Positions 1-7,984 of a stretch of 64,000 bases of DNA are shown here, piece after piece. The notes under the pieces are model-generated. The model was not told where the DNA came from. It was given only the letters and a program-made list of their open reading frames with translations, and ran no database searches. Numbering within the stretch: the stretch's first letter is position 1; every line of letters begins with the position of its first letter. Source of the stretch: an uncultured Bacteroidales bacterium (GTDB taxonomy: Bacteria; Bacteroidota; Bacteroidia; Bacteroidales; UBA932); contig CAJUEK010000001.1 of the NCBI GenBank assembly GCA_910585445.1, positions 3,259-67,258 of the forward strand. The letters run 5' to 3'. A program made the translations under genes and the position numbers.

Positions 1-133
1 TGAACACCTCGTGAACACCAAACTTTTTATTTAAGCATTTTCAGTGGTTTTCACTAATTCCACAAAAGTATTAAATAACTGATTATCAATGCTTTTTGTT
101 TTAACCTATTTTCAAAAATTCCCCTATTTACCA
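1..133. mobile_element. Presumed right end of an integrated element (non-coding)
   Basis: This AT-rich stretch holds no convincing gene. It begins with a direct repeat, TGAACACC at 1-8 and again at 12-19. It ends exactly where a tRNA 3' half begins (134), with the sequence losing tRNA character at the anticodon stem. That layout is what the distal end of an element integrated into a tRNA gene looks like, with the element lying to the left of the window. No integrase is visible here. Between 217 and 380 I also see nothing coding, so 1-484 is gene-free apart from the tRNA fragment and two terminators. Confidence 0.45.
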
Positions 134-175
134 TTCATAATCATGAGGTCCGCAGTTCAATCCTGCGTCCCACTA
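134..175 (+). pseudogene. 3' half of a CAU-anticodon tRNA (att-like fragment)
   Basis: Reading from 134: anticodon loop TTCATAA, 3' anticodon-stem strand TCATG (141-145), variable AGGTC, T-arm CGCAG-TTCAATC-CTGCG (151-167), 3' acceptor strand TCCCACT (168-174) and discriminator A (175). CCA is not encoded. The expected 5' anticodon strand CATGA is absent (TACCA is present instead), and there is no D-arm or 5' acceptor, so this is not a complete tRNA. Fragments running from the anticodon loop to the 3' end are typical crossover cores of tyrosine-recombinase integrations into tRNA genes. Identity would be tRNA-Met or Ile-CAU. Confidence 0.7.
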
Positions 176-184
176 CTGAAAATC

Positions 185-216
185 AACGACTTACAGACTA
201 TCTGCAAGTCGTTTTT
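185..216 (+). terminator. Rho-independent terminator after the tRNA fragment
   Basis: Perfect 8-bp stem AACGACTT (185-192) / AAGTCGTT (206-213), followed by a T-run. It sits 10 nt after the tRNA 3' fragment on the same strand, so it is probably the native terminator of the tRNA that the element displaced. Confidence 0.75.
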
Positions 217-380
217 TCTTTATATTTTCGCCTGTTTGCATAAGATTTGCATAAAAAACTTCTATAATTTCTTTCCTACTGGAGCACCCATCTTCCATTC
301 TTTTTTCCGCCTATTCTATCAAGTTTATCTACTTTTAACTCGGATATCCTTCTCTTAATTTACATCCTCTCCCTCCCAAG

Positions 381-413
381 AAAAAAGGCCTGCTAAAAAT
401 ATTAGCCAAGCCC
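381..413 (-). terminator. Terminator downstream of smpB
   Basis: On the minus strand a stem GGCTTGGCTAA / TTAGCAGGCC with small mismatches is followed by six T. It lies about 70 nt beyond the smpB stop codon and fits as its terminator. Confidence 0.7.
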
Positions 414-484
414 TTTATCATAAGTTCAACTCATCCCTACCTCAGACATCATATTCTCGGATGGCCGGGACGAACTTTATCTTG

Positions 485-934
485 TCACATGCGCTCCATC
501 TCGCGGCGCAGGTCCTTTTCCTTTATGGAGGCACGCTTGTCATACTCTTTCTTTCCGCGTGCAAGCGCTATAAGCAGCTTGGCATATCCGTTATCGGAAA
601 TATAAAGCTTGACCGCAACTATTGTAAGACCTTTCTCCTTAACGGAACGCTGCAGACGGTTCAGCTCCCTGCGGCTCAGAAGAAGCTTACGGTCACGTCT
701 GGGATCATGCTTGCCCCAGCTTCCCCACCAATAATCCGCCACATGCATATTCTTGACATACAGCTCATTACCGCTAAAGTAGCAGAACGCATCAACCAGC
801 GACGCTTTTCCTGCCCTTATTGACTTGATTTCCGTACCCGTAAGCACAATCCCCGCCTGAAAGGTCTCTATGAACTCATAGTCAAAAGAGGCCCTCCTGT
901 TCTTTATCTCAACACTGCTCTTTGCTTTAGGCAT
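485..934 (-). CDS. smpB: SsrA-binding protein SmpB
   Basis: A 149-residue protein matching the SmpB family, which binds tmRNA and delivers it to stalled ribosomes for trans-translation. Family features seen: early [10 protein letters not shown] segment, [14 protein letters not shown] core motif, and a basic C-terminal tail ([14 protein letters not shown]...) that in the family enters the mRNA channel. The open frame extends upstream to 1195. I choose the ATG at 934 because it gives the normal family length and start (MPKAKSS), and because the -7 box at 1030-1038 lies inside the longer frame. It is a single gene, divergent from miaA. Confidence 0.95.
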   Translation of the reverse strand: MPKAKSSVEIKNRRASFDYEFIETFQAGIVLTGTEIKSIRAGKASLVDAFCYFSGNELYVKNMHVADYWWGSWGKHDPRRDRKLLLSRRELNRLQRSVKEKGLTIVAVKLYISDNGYAKLLIALARGKKEYDKRASIKEKDLRREMERM

Positions 935-1029
935 AATATAATCATTTAAAATTTTTGGAAACAGTTTCATGCCTGTTTCAATACCACGGAACAGTCCCGA
1001 AACACCATTCCACAATTGACAATTCCGTT

Positions 1030-1038
1030 GCAAATGTA
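1030..1038 (-). promoter_or_regulatory. Promoter -7 box for smpB
   Basis: Minus-strand TACATTTGC matches the Bacteroidota consensus TAnnTTTG, about 95 nt upstream of the chosen smpB start. No convincing -33 box is visible. Confidence 0.5.
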
Positions 1039-1440
1039 GTGCTTTTTTCACATTCCTCCGGATTTTTTCACACAAACACCTCCGCACAGCCACTCCACCC
1101 CTCGGAAACAGGACAACAAGCGTGGAACGCAACAAGATAACCATCAACACTTTACCCAAAGACGATGCCCCTAAAACGGGGAATCGCATTTTCATTAAGC
1201 ACTATCAATCACCACCTTACGCACCACACTTAGCCGCCTTGGCACAATACCCCTGGTTGTGTCCAAGTTTTCCGGTACACCTCAGCCCCCAACTCATAAG
1301 ACATCCAAGAACATAAGCAGCAACCGCATTCCAGCACGTCCACACAGCCATAATAGAGCCATGTCAAAAGAGCCCACAGAAGAGCACCACAGCACCACCG
1401 AAAAACTCAGCCGGACGCTCCCCGTTTCAATACGAATGCC
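1039..1440. other. Long gene-free, C/A-biased intergenic region
   Basis: With the smpB leader, about 520 bases between smpB and miaA lack a supportable gene. The plus strand is visibly C- and A-rich and G-poor from about 1050 to 1430, unlike nearby coding sequence. One short hairpin (CCCC-TAAAA-CGGGG near 1168-1182) is present. The open frames here are short and have no family features. Confidence 0.5.
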
Positions 1441-1448
1441 TATCTTTG
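1441..1448 (+). promoter_or_regulatory. Promoter -7 box for miaA
   Basis: TATCTTTG (then C), 8 nt before the first miaA ATG. Transcription would start at or just before that ATG, making the message almost leaderless. Otherwise translation begins at the second in-frame ATG at 1489. Confidence 0.6.
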
Positions 1449-1455
1449 CATAGCT

Positions 1456-2445
1456 ATGACCAAAAGAACATTCACACCTATTCCGCCCATGGCCCAGCTG
1501 CCTCCCGCAGAAACAATAAATGCGGAAGAACTTGTATGCAAATACATTTCAAGAGAAATAGACCTGATATGCGTGCTCGGCCCGACCGCATCCGGCAAAA
1601 CAAGATATGCAGTACAGCTTGCCGGGGAAATCAACAGCATTCTCAGCGCAATGGCAGACAGGCCCGTCTCCGGTGGAGCGGAAATCATTTCCGCAGACTC
1701 CAGGCAGGTTTACAGAGGAATGGACATCGGGACAGGCAAGGACCTTTCCGAATACGGAGACATTCCTTACCATCTCATGGACATAGCTGACGCAGGCTCA
1801 AAATACAATATCTTCGAATACCAGCGCGACTTCGGAAAAGCATACGCAGACATACGGGAAAGAGACGGGATACCGATATTGTGCGGAGGCTCCGGTCTCT
1901 ATATAGAGGCTGCTACACGCGGCTACTCGCTCCCGGAAGTCCCTGCCGACGAAAAGCTCAGGGCGGAACTCGAAAAAGAGAGCACTGAAGACCTCGTTAA
2001 ACGGCTCTCCTCTCTCAAACCGCTTCACAACTCCACCGACTATGACACCAGGAAAAGGCTCATACGTGCCCTTGAAATTGCCATATATGAAGCAGAGCAC
2101 CCGGTGACACACACAGTGAGCCTTCCCAAAAACACATTCTACATAGGCACGCTCGTCTCACGGGATGAGCGCAACGCAAGAATAGACAGAAGACTCGACG
2201 CGAGACTTCAGGAAGGAATGGTTGAAGAGATAAAGGGACTGCTTGACGGCGGCATACCTGCTGAAGACCTCATATACTACGGGCTTGAATACAAATTCGT
2301 CACCTTATATCTGACAGGAGAACTGACATACGGACAGATGCGCGAACAGCTCGCCACAGCCATCCATCAATTCGCCAAGCGTCAGATGACATGGTTCAGG
2401 GGCATGGAGCGCAAAGGCATAAGGATACACTGGACACAAGTCTGA
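1456..2445 (+). CDS. miaA: tRNA dimethylallyltransferase MiaA
   Basis: MiaA transfers a dimethylallyl group to A37 of tRNAs reading UNN codons. Seen: P-loop GPTASGKT near residues 41-48, the substrate motif SADSRQVYRGMDIGT, GGSGLY, and the DTRKRLIRALEI segment near 200. The protein is 329 residues, slightly long. It has about 35 residues before the core, and an extra stretch of about 15 residues between the P-loop and the DSRQ motif. The start at 1456 lies nearly on the predicted transcription start; ATG 1489 is the alternative. It converges on trmB with only 5 bases between the stops. Confidence 0.93.
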   Translation: MTKRTFTPIPPMAQLPPAETINAEELVCKYISREIDLICVLGPTASGKTRYAVQLAGEINSILSAMADRPVSGGAEIISADSRQVYRGMDIGTGKDLSEYGDIPYHLMDIADAGSKYNIFEYQRDFGKAYADIRERDGIPILCGGSGLYIEAATRGYSLPEVPADEKLRAELEKESTEDLVKRLSSLKPLHNSTDYDTRKRLIRALEIAIYEAEHPVTHTVSLPKNTFYIGTLVSRDERNARIDRRLDARLQEGMVEEIKGLLDGGIPAEDLIYYGLEYKFVTLYLTGELTYGQMREQLATAIHQFAKRQMTWFRGMERKGIRIHWTQV

Positions 2446-2450
2446 GCCGC

Positions 2451-3275
2451 TTACCCTTCAGGATAGAATTTTGATTTCACAGACACGCCGGCCGGAGCCA
2501 TGAAATGATGGTTCTCATCTTTCCATGCATCCTCATCCCATACCGGACTCACATAATCGCCCTCATGGTCGGCTATGAAACTGAGGTACGTAATGCCTAT
2601 CCCCTGGGCGAGATATTGCGACTCATAGAATGTCTGCACCTCAAACAGAGCCTCAACAGCATCCCGTCCACACACGGACATAAGCCCGCTCTCGAAAAGC
2701 CTGTCATGGTCTTCTCCGTAAATATCAATGGCGGACGCAAGAATCTCCAGCTTGTTCTGCAAGGCCATAGCCTTTGAATATTCATGCAGATAACGGCTGT
2801 CTGTCTTAAGATGCACGATTCCTCCCGGCTTCAGAAACCTCCTGTACCTGTCCATGAAAAGCGGACTTGTAAGCCTCTTCTTTTCACGCCCGATCTGAGG
2901 GTCAGCAAAAGTAACCCACACCTCGGAAACCTCACCCGGAGCGAAAAGAGAACAGATGAACTCTATTCGTGTACGCAGGAACGCCACATTGCCAAGTCCA
3001 TGCTTCTCCGCGTATCCGGCCCCTTTCCACAGACGCGCACCCTTGATGTCAACACCTATATAATTGCATGACGGATTGCGCATCGCCAGGTCAACGGTAT
3101 ATTCGCCCTTTCCGCATCCAAGCTCAAGCACAATAGGATTGTCATTGCCGAAAAAATCCCTGTTCCAGTTACCTTTAAGAGGATGGTCACAATTCAGAAC
3201 CTGGTCAGTCGAAGGCTGCACCATGCATCTGAAAGTCTCATTCTCACGAAATTTCCTCAATTTGTCCTTTCCCAT
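2451..3275 (-). CDS. trmB: tRNA (guanine-N7)-methyltransferase TrmB
   Basis: A 274-residue SAM-dependent methyltransferase of the TrmB family (m7G46 of tRNA). Seen: SAM-binding LELGCGKGEY near residue 50, GVDIKGARLW, and the family catalytic region around TFADPQIGREKKRLTSPLF. The usual PKxRHxKRR wording is altered here, as I expect for the Bacteroidota form. There is a C-terminal extension of about 50 residues beyond the core. The start ATG lies 3 bases after the ricT stop, so it is the last gene of the barrel/prenyl synthase/holB/ricT/trmB run. Confidence 0.9.
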   Translation of the reverse strand: MGKDKLRKFRENETFRCMVQPSTDQVLNCDHPLKGNWNRDFFGNDNPIVLELGCGKGEYTVDLAMRNPSCNYIGVDIKGARLWKGAGYAEKHGLGNVAFLRTRIEFICSLFAPGEVSEVWVTFADPQIGREKKRLTSPLFMDRYRRFLKPGGIVHLKTDSRYLHEYSKAMALQNKLEILASAIDIYGEDHDRLFESGLMSVCGRDAVEALFEVQTFYESQYLAQGIGITYLSFIADHEGDYVSPVWDEDAWKDENHHFMAPAGVSVKSKFYPEG

Positions 3276-3278
3276 GGC

Positions 3279-4688
3279 CTATTCCTTATCTGCAGGTTTA
3301 TCCGTATGACGGGCACGTCCTCCAGCATTACCATGACGTGGATGCTCGCCCGAATCCGCCTGACGCTCTCCCTGACGACTCTTCCAATTGTTACGTCTGC
3401 CGTCCGGTCTTCCGTTGCCGCCTCTGCCTCCGCGCAAGTCATTATGGCGTTTTCCGGTTTCACGGTTTTCCGCACTGCCGGAAGCCTTGGCCTCACCATC
3501 CTGCGCTGGACGTGTAAACTTCCTTACGGCACCGTCTCCCTGTCCGGAATTTCCGCCCTGACGTCCGGCCGGCTTTCTCTTCTTCTTGCGCTTGCGGGCC
3601 TCATCGAAACGGTTTATGGCATCGTCACCGACAGCCGTGACAAACTCAGGCGCCACCGGCTCATCCTCATGTTTGAGCGACTCCGGCTTCACCCCGTTAC
3701 GGTTCATGCGTATGATATCCCAAACCTCCTGTGCGGAGAGGGCATAAAGGTTGGCAAAAGAAGACTGGTCATAAGAAAAATACATTGTCTCCTTAAGAAT
3801 ATCCGTCTTCATCAGATATGCAAGACCGTCCTCAAATTCCAAAGGATTATAAACCTTAGGGATACGGGACTGCGCATCCATATACACGGCGGTCTCATAA
3901 TTAAGGCAGCATTTGAGTTTGCCGCACTGCCCTGCAAGTTTCTGAGGATTAAGCGACAGGTCCTGGCAACGCGCCGCAGAAGTGGTAATGGACTGGAATC
4001 CGGATATATAGTTTGAGCAGCACAACTCACGCCCGCAGACACCGAGGCCTCCGATAAGCCCGGCTTCCTGGCGTGCTCCAATCTGCTTCATCTCGATTCT
4101 TATCCGGAACTCCTCAGCAAACACCTTTATCAGCTGGCGGAAATCCACACGTCCGTCAGCGATATAATAGAAAATCGCCTTGGTGCCGTCCCCCTGGAAT
4201 TCCACATCTCCGATTTTCATCTCAAGCTCAAGCTCAGCAGCTATCTGACGCGCACGAATCATGGTCTCATGTTCCCTTGCGATAGCCTCCTGCCACTTCT
4301 CTATGTCAAAAAGCTTGGCCTTGCGGTATATCTTCTTGAACTCGAAAGTCTCCGGATTAACACGCTTGCATTTCATCTGACGCGCGACAACAGGCCCTTC
4401 AAGCGTGACTATACCAAGGTCATGGCCATTTGCAGCCTCCACAATCACCATGTCACCGGTCTTGATGCTCTGGCCGGACACATTCACATAAATGGCCTTG
4501 CGTGTATTCTTGAACCTGACTTCAAAATAGTCTTTGTACTGCTCCTGCTTTACTCCGGGAAGCCAGTCATAAACTTCAAGCTTGCAGCATCCCTGACGGT
4601 AGCGGCAATCAAGCTCGCCAGTTTCAAGGCGCTCAACGGTACATCCCCTCGAGCAGTCATATTTTTTCGATTCCTTATCGTTGTTCAT
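3279..4688 (-). CDS. ricT: PSP1/RicT-family protein
   Basis: 469 residues with a PSP1 domain in the first two thirds. In Firmicutes, RicT (YaaT) works in a cytosolic complex affecting RNase Y and RNA maturation; the Bacteroidota role is not settled. Seen: a Cys-rich N-terminus, then CGRELCCSNY and GQCGKLKCCLNYE, the cysteine clusters that bind Fe-S in studied homologues. From about residue 345 the protein becomes a low-complexity, Arg/Gly/Lys-rich tail, suggestive of RNA contact. ATG 4688 is preferred over an in-frame TTG at 4697. The holB-ricT neighbourhood is also found in Firmicutes. Confidence 0.85.
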   Translation of the reverse strand: MNNDKESKKYDCSRGCTVERLETGELDCRYRQGCCKLEVYDWLPGVKQEQYKDYFEVRFKNTRKAIYVNVSGQSIKTGDMVIVEAANGHDLGIVTLEGPVVARQMKCKRVNPETFEFKKIYRKAKLFDIEKWQEAIAREHETMIRARQIAAELELEMKIGDVEFQGDGTKAIFYYIADGRVDFRQLIKVFAEEFRIRIEMKQIGARQEAGLIGGLGVCGRELCCSNYISGFQSITTSAARCQDLSLNPQKLAGQCGKLKCCLNYETAVYMDAQSRIPKVYNPLEFEDGLAYLMKTDILKETMYFSYDQSSFANLYALSAQEVWDIIRMNRNGVKPESLKHEDEPVAPEFVTAVGDDAINRFDEARKRKKKRKPAGRQGGNSGQGDGAVRKFTRPAQDGEAKASGSAENRETGKRHNDLRGGRGGNGRPDGRRNNWKSRQGERQADSGEHPRHGNAGGRARHTDKPADKE

Positions 4689-4714
4689 AGTTGTCAACGG
4701 TCCTCAGGACCGGG

Positions 4715-5842
4715 TTATATGTTTGTTATCATGCGGTTCACGAGGTCGCAGAAAAGTATTTTTGAATTGACATTCCTGTCTATCATCGCAACCACGCCCT
4801 CAATATCCGCAACCGCCCTCCTGCAAAATTTATCAGAGCATTTTCCGGCAATGCCGGAATAGAAAGGCAGTTCATCCTGCGGTATGGCCGCAAGAGCGGG
4901 CAAATTCTGCCGCATCATGAAGATTTTTCTGATGCACTCACCTGCAAAGATACAAAAAGCTTTCTGTTTTTCACGCGATTCCAAAGAAGCTATGGACTCC
5001 CCGCACTCCAATGCGCCTAAAAGGTCACGCGAAACAAGGGCATTCATAAGAGCGGTAAACATCTCAAAAAAAGACTCATGCTCATCCATGTCACCGAGCA
5101 TCTCCATGGCCACTCCGACACTCCCTCCGGCAAAGGCCGCAGCAGAAGCCGCATCAGCATCGTCAACTCCGAGCTTTTCAGTCAAAGTCCTCTCAAGCTC
5201 CTCTTTGGAAAAAGGCAGCACGCGCACGCTCTGGCATCTTGAGAATATAGTCTGCAAAACTTTTTCCGGAGCATGGGTAATGAAAAGGAACAGGGTCTTT
5301 TCAGGCGGTTCCTCAACCATTTTCAGCAGCATGTTGGCAGTCTGCTGATTCATTTTCTCGGGAAGATAGAATATCACGGCCTTGTATCCCCCGGAAACAG
5401 CCGTAAGGGAAAGCTTGGTCAATATGGACTTCGCCTCAGCCACGGCAATAAGGCCCGTCTTGCTTTCAATGCCAATCGCTTTCTGCAGGTCAGACTCCAT
5501 AAAATAAGGATTAGCCAGGACAAGTTCCCTCCAATACTTTATATAAGACTCGGAAGTAGGCTTTTCATCAGAAGCCTTCGGCCCTTTGTTGACAGGGAAA
5601 ACAAAATGCACATCAGGATGCACCAGCTTGGCCATCTGTCTGCATGACGGGCATTCCCCGCACGAATCGCCACCGGACGGATTGGCGCAATTCAGATACT
5701 GGACATAAGCAAGGGCAAGCGCGATGGCACCGCAGCCTTCATTTTCATAAAGCAGCATGGCATGAGCCACACGGCCGGTGTCAGCCATGGAAACAAACGC
5801 CTTCGAGACATGAGAATTACCTATGATGTCAGCGAATCTCAT
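4715..5842 (-). CDS. holB: DNA polymerase III delta' subunit
   Basis: 375 residues, a clamp-loader subunit. Seen: an N-terminal RFADIIGNSHV start, a zinc-binding set CGECPSC preceded by another Cys, the PDVHFVFP segment common in this phylum, NMLLKMVEEPPEKTLFLF, and the SRCQ (SRC) motif near residue 205 that inserts into neighbouring subunits. No intact Walker A is seen, as expected for delta'. Its ATG overlaps the stop of the upstream prenyl synthase gene by one base (TGATG), so the two are translationally coupled. This decides the start against a GTG at 5845. Confidence 0.9.
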   Translation of the reverse strand: MRFADIIGNSHVSKAFVSMADTGRVAHAMLLYENEGCGAIALALAYVQYLNCANPSGGDSCGECPSCRQMAKLVHPDVHFVFPVNKGPKASDEKPTSESYIKYWRELVLANPYFMESDLQKAIGIESKTGLIAVAEAKSILTKLSLTAVSGGYKAVIFYLPEKMNQQTANMLLKMVEEPPEKTLFLFITHAPEKVLQTIFSRCQSVRVLPFSKEELERTLTEKLGVDDADAASAAAFAGGSVGVAMEMLGDMDEHESFFEMFTALMNALVSRDLLGALECGESIASLESREKQKAFCIFAGECIRKIFMMRQNLPALAAIPQDELPFYSGIAGKCSDKFCRRAVADIEGVVAMIDRNVNSKILFCDLVNRMITNI

Positions 5843-6825
5843 CACATTATCCTTTGTGCAGTAAAATAAGCCAAATCAATGAGACAGTCTTTCTCACGCG
5901 AATCAGGAAATGCGGCCAAAGCAGCCACCGCCTCATCGACATACTCCCCAAGCCTGCGGGCAGCATATTCCATACCTCCGTTTTCCCTCACGAAATCCAC
6001 AATCACGTCACGCACATCCGGCCTTCCGTCAATTTCCCTGACAAGACCGCGGACATGTTCGCTCTCCTGCTGAGAAACGGCCGCCAATGCACCAAGCAAA
6101 GGAAGCGTAATCTTCCGTTCAAGCACATCCACTCCCAAAGGTTTTCCGGCCGTATCAGTGCCGGCATAATCCAGCATGTCATCCTTAATCTGGAAGGCAA
6201 GCCCGAGAGCTACGGCATATTTGCCGGCAGCATCCCTCATCTGTTCGGAAGCGCCGACAGAAGCCGCCCCGGAGACACATGCAGCCTCAAACAGCGAGGC
6301 AGTCTTGCTATATATGATTTTCAGATAATCATTCTCATCCGTATCACAGCTCTGAGCCTTTTGCAGCTGGAGCATCTCCCCCTCAGCAAGATCTCCCAGC
6401 GTCTTCGAAAACAGCCTTATTACCGCAGTGTCAGCTACCGGGTCACCAAATACGAGTTCCATTGCCTTTACAAGCCAATAATCCCCGACAAGCACGGAAA
6501 CAGAAGGCCCCATGAGAGACCTTATTGTAGGAACGCCACGCCGCTTGTCACTGTCATCAGCCACATCATCATGCAGCAGGGTGGCATTGTGAAGAAGCTC
6601 CGAAGCAGCGGCATATCTTACTGAAGTATCGTTTATCACGCCACCTGAGCAAGCCCTGGCCACAAGAATGGAAAGAAGTGGCCTAAGCTGCTTGCCCGAA
6701 TGGGACAGCACGGTGCCGTTGGTCACGTTCAGCAGGTCTATGTCACTGCGCAGAACATTCCCGATGCGTTCCTGCACCAGTTCCCAGTCACGGCCGACAT
6801 ATGTCTTTATAGAACTCAGGTCCAT
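5842..6825 (-). CDS. Polyprenyl diphosphate synthase (long-chain, trans)
   Basis: A 327-residue trans-isoprenyl diphosphate synthase that condenses IPP onto allylic diphosphates, most likely for the menaquinone side chain, given menA and menG elsewhere in the window. Seen: first Asp-rich motif DDVADDSDKRR near 90-100, preceded by LLHNATLLH, and second motif QIKDDMLDY near 217-225. Also GKQLRP near 45. Length and motifs suit an octaprenyl/heptaprenyl synthase (IspB/HepT type) rather than IspA, but chain length cannot be read from the sequence. It lies 12 bases after the barrel gene and overlaps holB by one base. Confidence 0.88.
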   Translation of the reverse strand: MDLSSIKTYVGRDWELVQERIGNVLRSDIDLLNVTNGTVLSHSGKQLRPLLSILVARACSGGVINDTSVRYAAASELLHNATLLHDDVADDSDKRRGVPTIRSLMGPSVSVLVGDYWLVKAMELVFGDPVADTAVIRLFSKTLGDLAEGEMLQLQKAQSCDTDENDYLKIIYSKTASLFEAACVSGAASVGASEQMRDAAGKYAVALGLAFQIKDDMLDYAGTDTAGKPLGVDVLERKITLPLLGALAAVSQQESEHVRGLVREIDGRPDVRDVIVDFVRENGGMEYAARRLGEYVDEAVAALAAFPDSREKDCLIDLAYFTAQRIM

Positions 6826-6837
6826 CGTATATTCAGA

Positions 6838-7482
6838 TTAGAACAGAAAAGCCACGCTAAGGGTGACGCCGGAGAAATTCTTTCCCTCAAGCACGGACTC
6901 CTTGGCAGTGCTCCATATTTCAGATGCTCCGGGCGCATTCCCTCCGGCATCAAACAAAGAGCCGAAATTCCAGTTATAACGTGCCGTCACCTGGATTTTC
7001 CATATTTCCACGCCAGCACCAAGCCCAAGACCATACTCAAGCCGGCTTATACCTTCCCACCTGTTGCGGAATGAACGGTCTTCACCAAGGAAAGAACCGG
7101 AAAGGCGGTTATGCAGGCCATAGCCCACAAAAGGAGTCACATCAAGATACGGACGGAAAAGAAGAAGGTCCGGTCCCCACTGCAACGACACCGGAAGCTC
7201 CAGATAGCCCATCCTGTAATCAAATTTCTCTTCACCGGCAAACACGCCCTCTATCGTGGAGTTCTTCATCTGATACAGAAGAGAAGGCTGCAAGGCAAAA
7301 CCCAAAGGCAGGCGAAACTTATAGGTAACTCCGGCATGATAGCCGGTGGCAAGCCCGCCGCTGATATCCTTCATACCGGTAAAGCCGGCGCCTCCGACAA
7401 TTCCGAAGCTTCCGGCAAAAATATTCTGCGCACCGGTAAAAGTCAGTACGCAGAAAGCCATTAAGGCAAGCAAACGCTTCAT
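6838..7482 (-). CDS. Outer-membrane beta-barrel protein, function unknown
   Basis: 214 residues from ATG 7482. A signal peptide (MKRLLALMAFCVLTF...) is followed by glycine- and aromatic-rich alternating segments ending in the C-terminal pattern VTLSVAFLF, typical of barrels that end in an aromatic residue. It resembles the small PorT/OmpX-like porin-family proteins of Bacteroidota. The open frame extends 22 residues upstream, but that part overlaps the trxA-proximal region and lacks signal character. It is 10 bases downstream of trxA. No specific function can be assigned. Confidence 0.75.
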   Translation of the reverse strand: MKRLLALMAFCVLTFTGAQNIFAGSFGIVGGAGFTGMKDISGGLATGYHAGVTYKFRLPLGFALQPSLLYQMKNSTIEGVFAGEEKFDYRMGYLELPVSLQWGPDLLLFRPYLDVTPFVGYGLHNRLSGSFLGEDRSFRNRWEGISRLEYGLGLGAGVEIWKIQVTARYNWNFGSLFDAGGNAPGASEIWSTAKESVLEGKNFSGVTLSVAFLF

Positions 7483-7492
7483 AAGCATCAAA

Positions 7493-7807
7493 TCAGATGA
7501 GGGAATCCAGCTTTGCAGCAATCTCCGCCTTAGGAGCAGCTCCCACAAGCCTGTCCACGAGCTCGCCGTTCTTAAAGAAAAGCAATGTAGGAATGCTTCT
7601 GATGCCGTATTTCATAGGAGCATCCTCATTCTCGTCAACATTGCATTTTCCGATGACGGCCTTTCCCTCATATTCAGCGGCAAGTTCTTCGATTACAGGA
7701 CCGATAGCCCTGCATGGACCGCACCATGTAGCCCAGAAGTCAACCAATACAGGCATCTGGGTATTCAATGTCTCTGTAAAATTAGCGTCTGTAATAACTT
7801 TAGCCAT
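7493..7807 (-). CDS. trxA: Thioredoxin
   Basis: 104 residues of classical thioredoxin: VLVDFWATWCGPCR with the redox pair in WCGPC near residues 30-34, cis-Pro in SIPTLLFFKNGE near 73, and the usual full length. It acts as a cytosolic disulfide reductase. Its promoter appears to come from the adjacent structured repeat (TATATTTGC on the minus strand at 7850-7858), about 45 nt upstream of the start. Confidence 0.96.
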   Translation of the reverse strand: MAKVITDANFTETLNTQMPVLVDFWATWCGPCRAIGPVIEELAAEYEGKAVIGKCNVDENEDAPMKYGIRSIPTLLFFKNGELVDRLVGAAPKAEIAAKLDSLI

Positions 7808-7840
7808 AACAATTTCTTTAAATGTTGATTATAAAAAAAC

Positions 7841-7960
7841 AATCCAACCGCAAATATAGCTAAAAGCCGAGAGCAAAACGTCAAGCTTGCTTGTAAGTTC
7901 TGCCGAAGCTCCAGCGTATATATGCGCGATAGCGCAAATATAACGATTTACGGTTGGATT
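7841..7960. repeat. Structured promoter-bearing repeat, copy R1
   Basis: One unit of the dispersed repeat. It is bounded by a perfect 10-bp inverted repeat, AATCCAACCG (7841-7850) and CGGTTGGATT (7951-7960). Inside are the minus-strand -7 box TATATTTGC (7850-7858), the hairpin GCAAAAC / GTTCTGC around CAAG-CTTG-CTTG, and the terminal hairpin CGTATATATGCGC-GATA-GCGCAAATATAACG (7915-7945). The -7 box is placed to drive trxA. Confidence 0.75.
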
Positions 7961-7984
7961 TACAATAATGATACCGCAAGGCGG

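Noticed and set aside
89..358. An 89-residue plus-strand open frame
   Set aside because: It runs through the tRNA fragment and the terminator hairpin and has no family features.
935..1195. N-terminal extension of smpB
   Set aside because: It would place the start upstream of the -7 box and adds 87 residues absent from SmpB proteins.
3183..4016. A 277-residue plus-strand open frame
   Set aside because: It is antisense to ricT, and ricT has clear motifs on the other strand.
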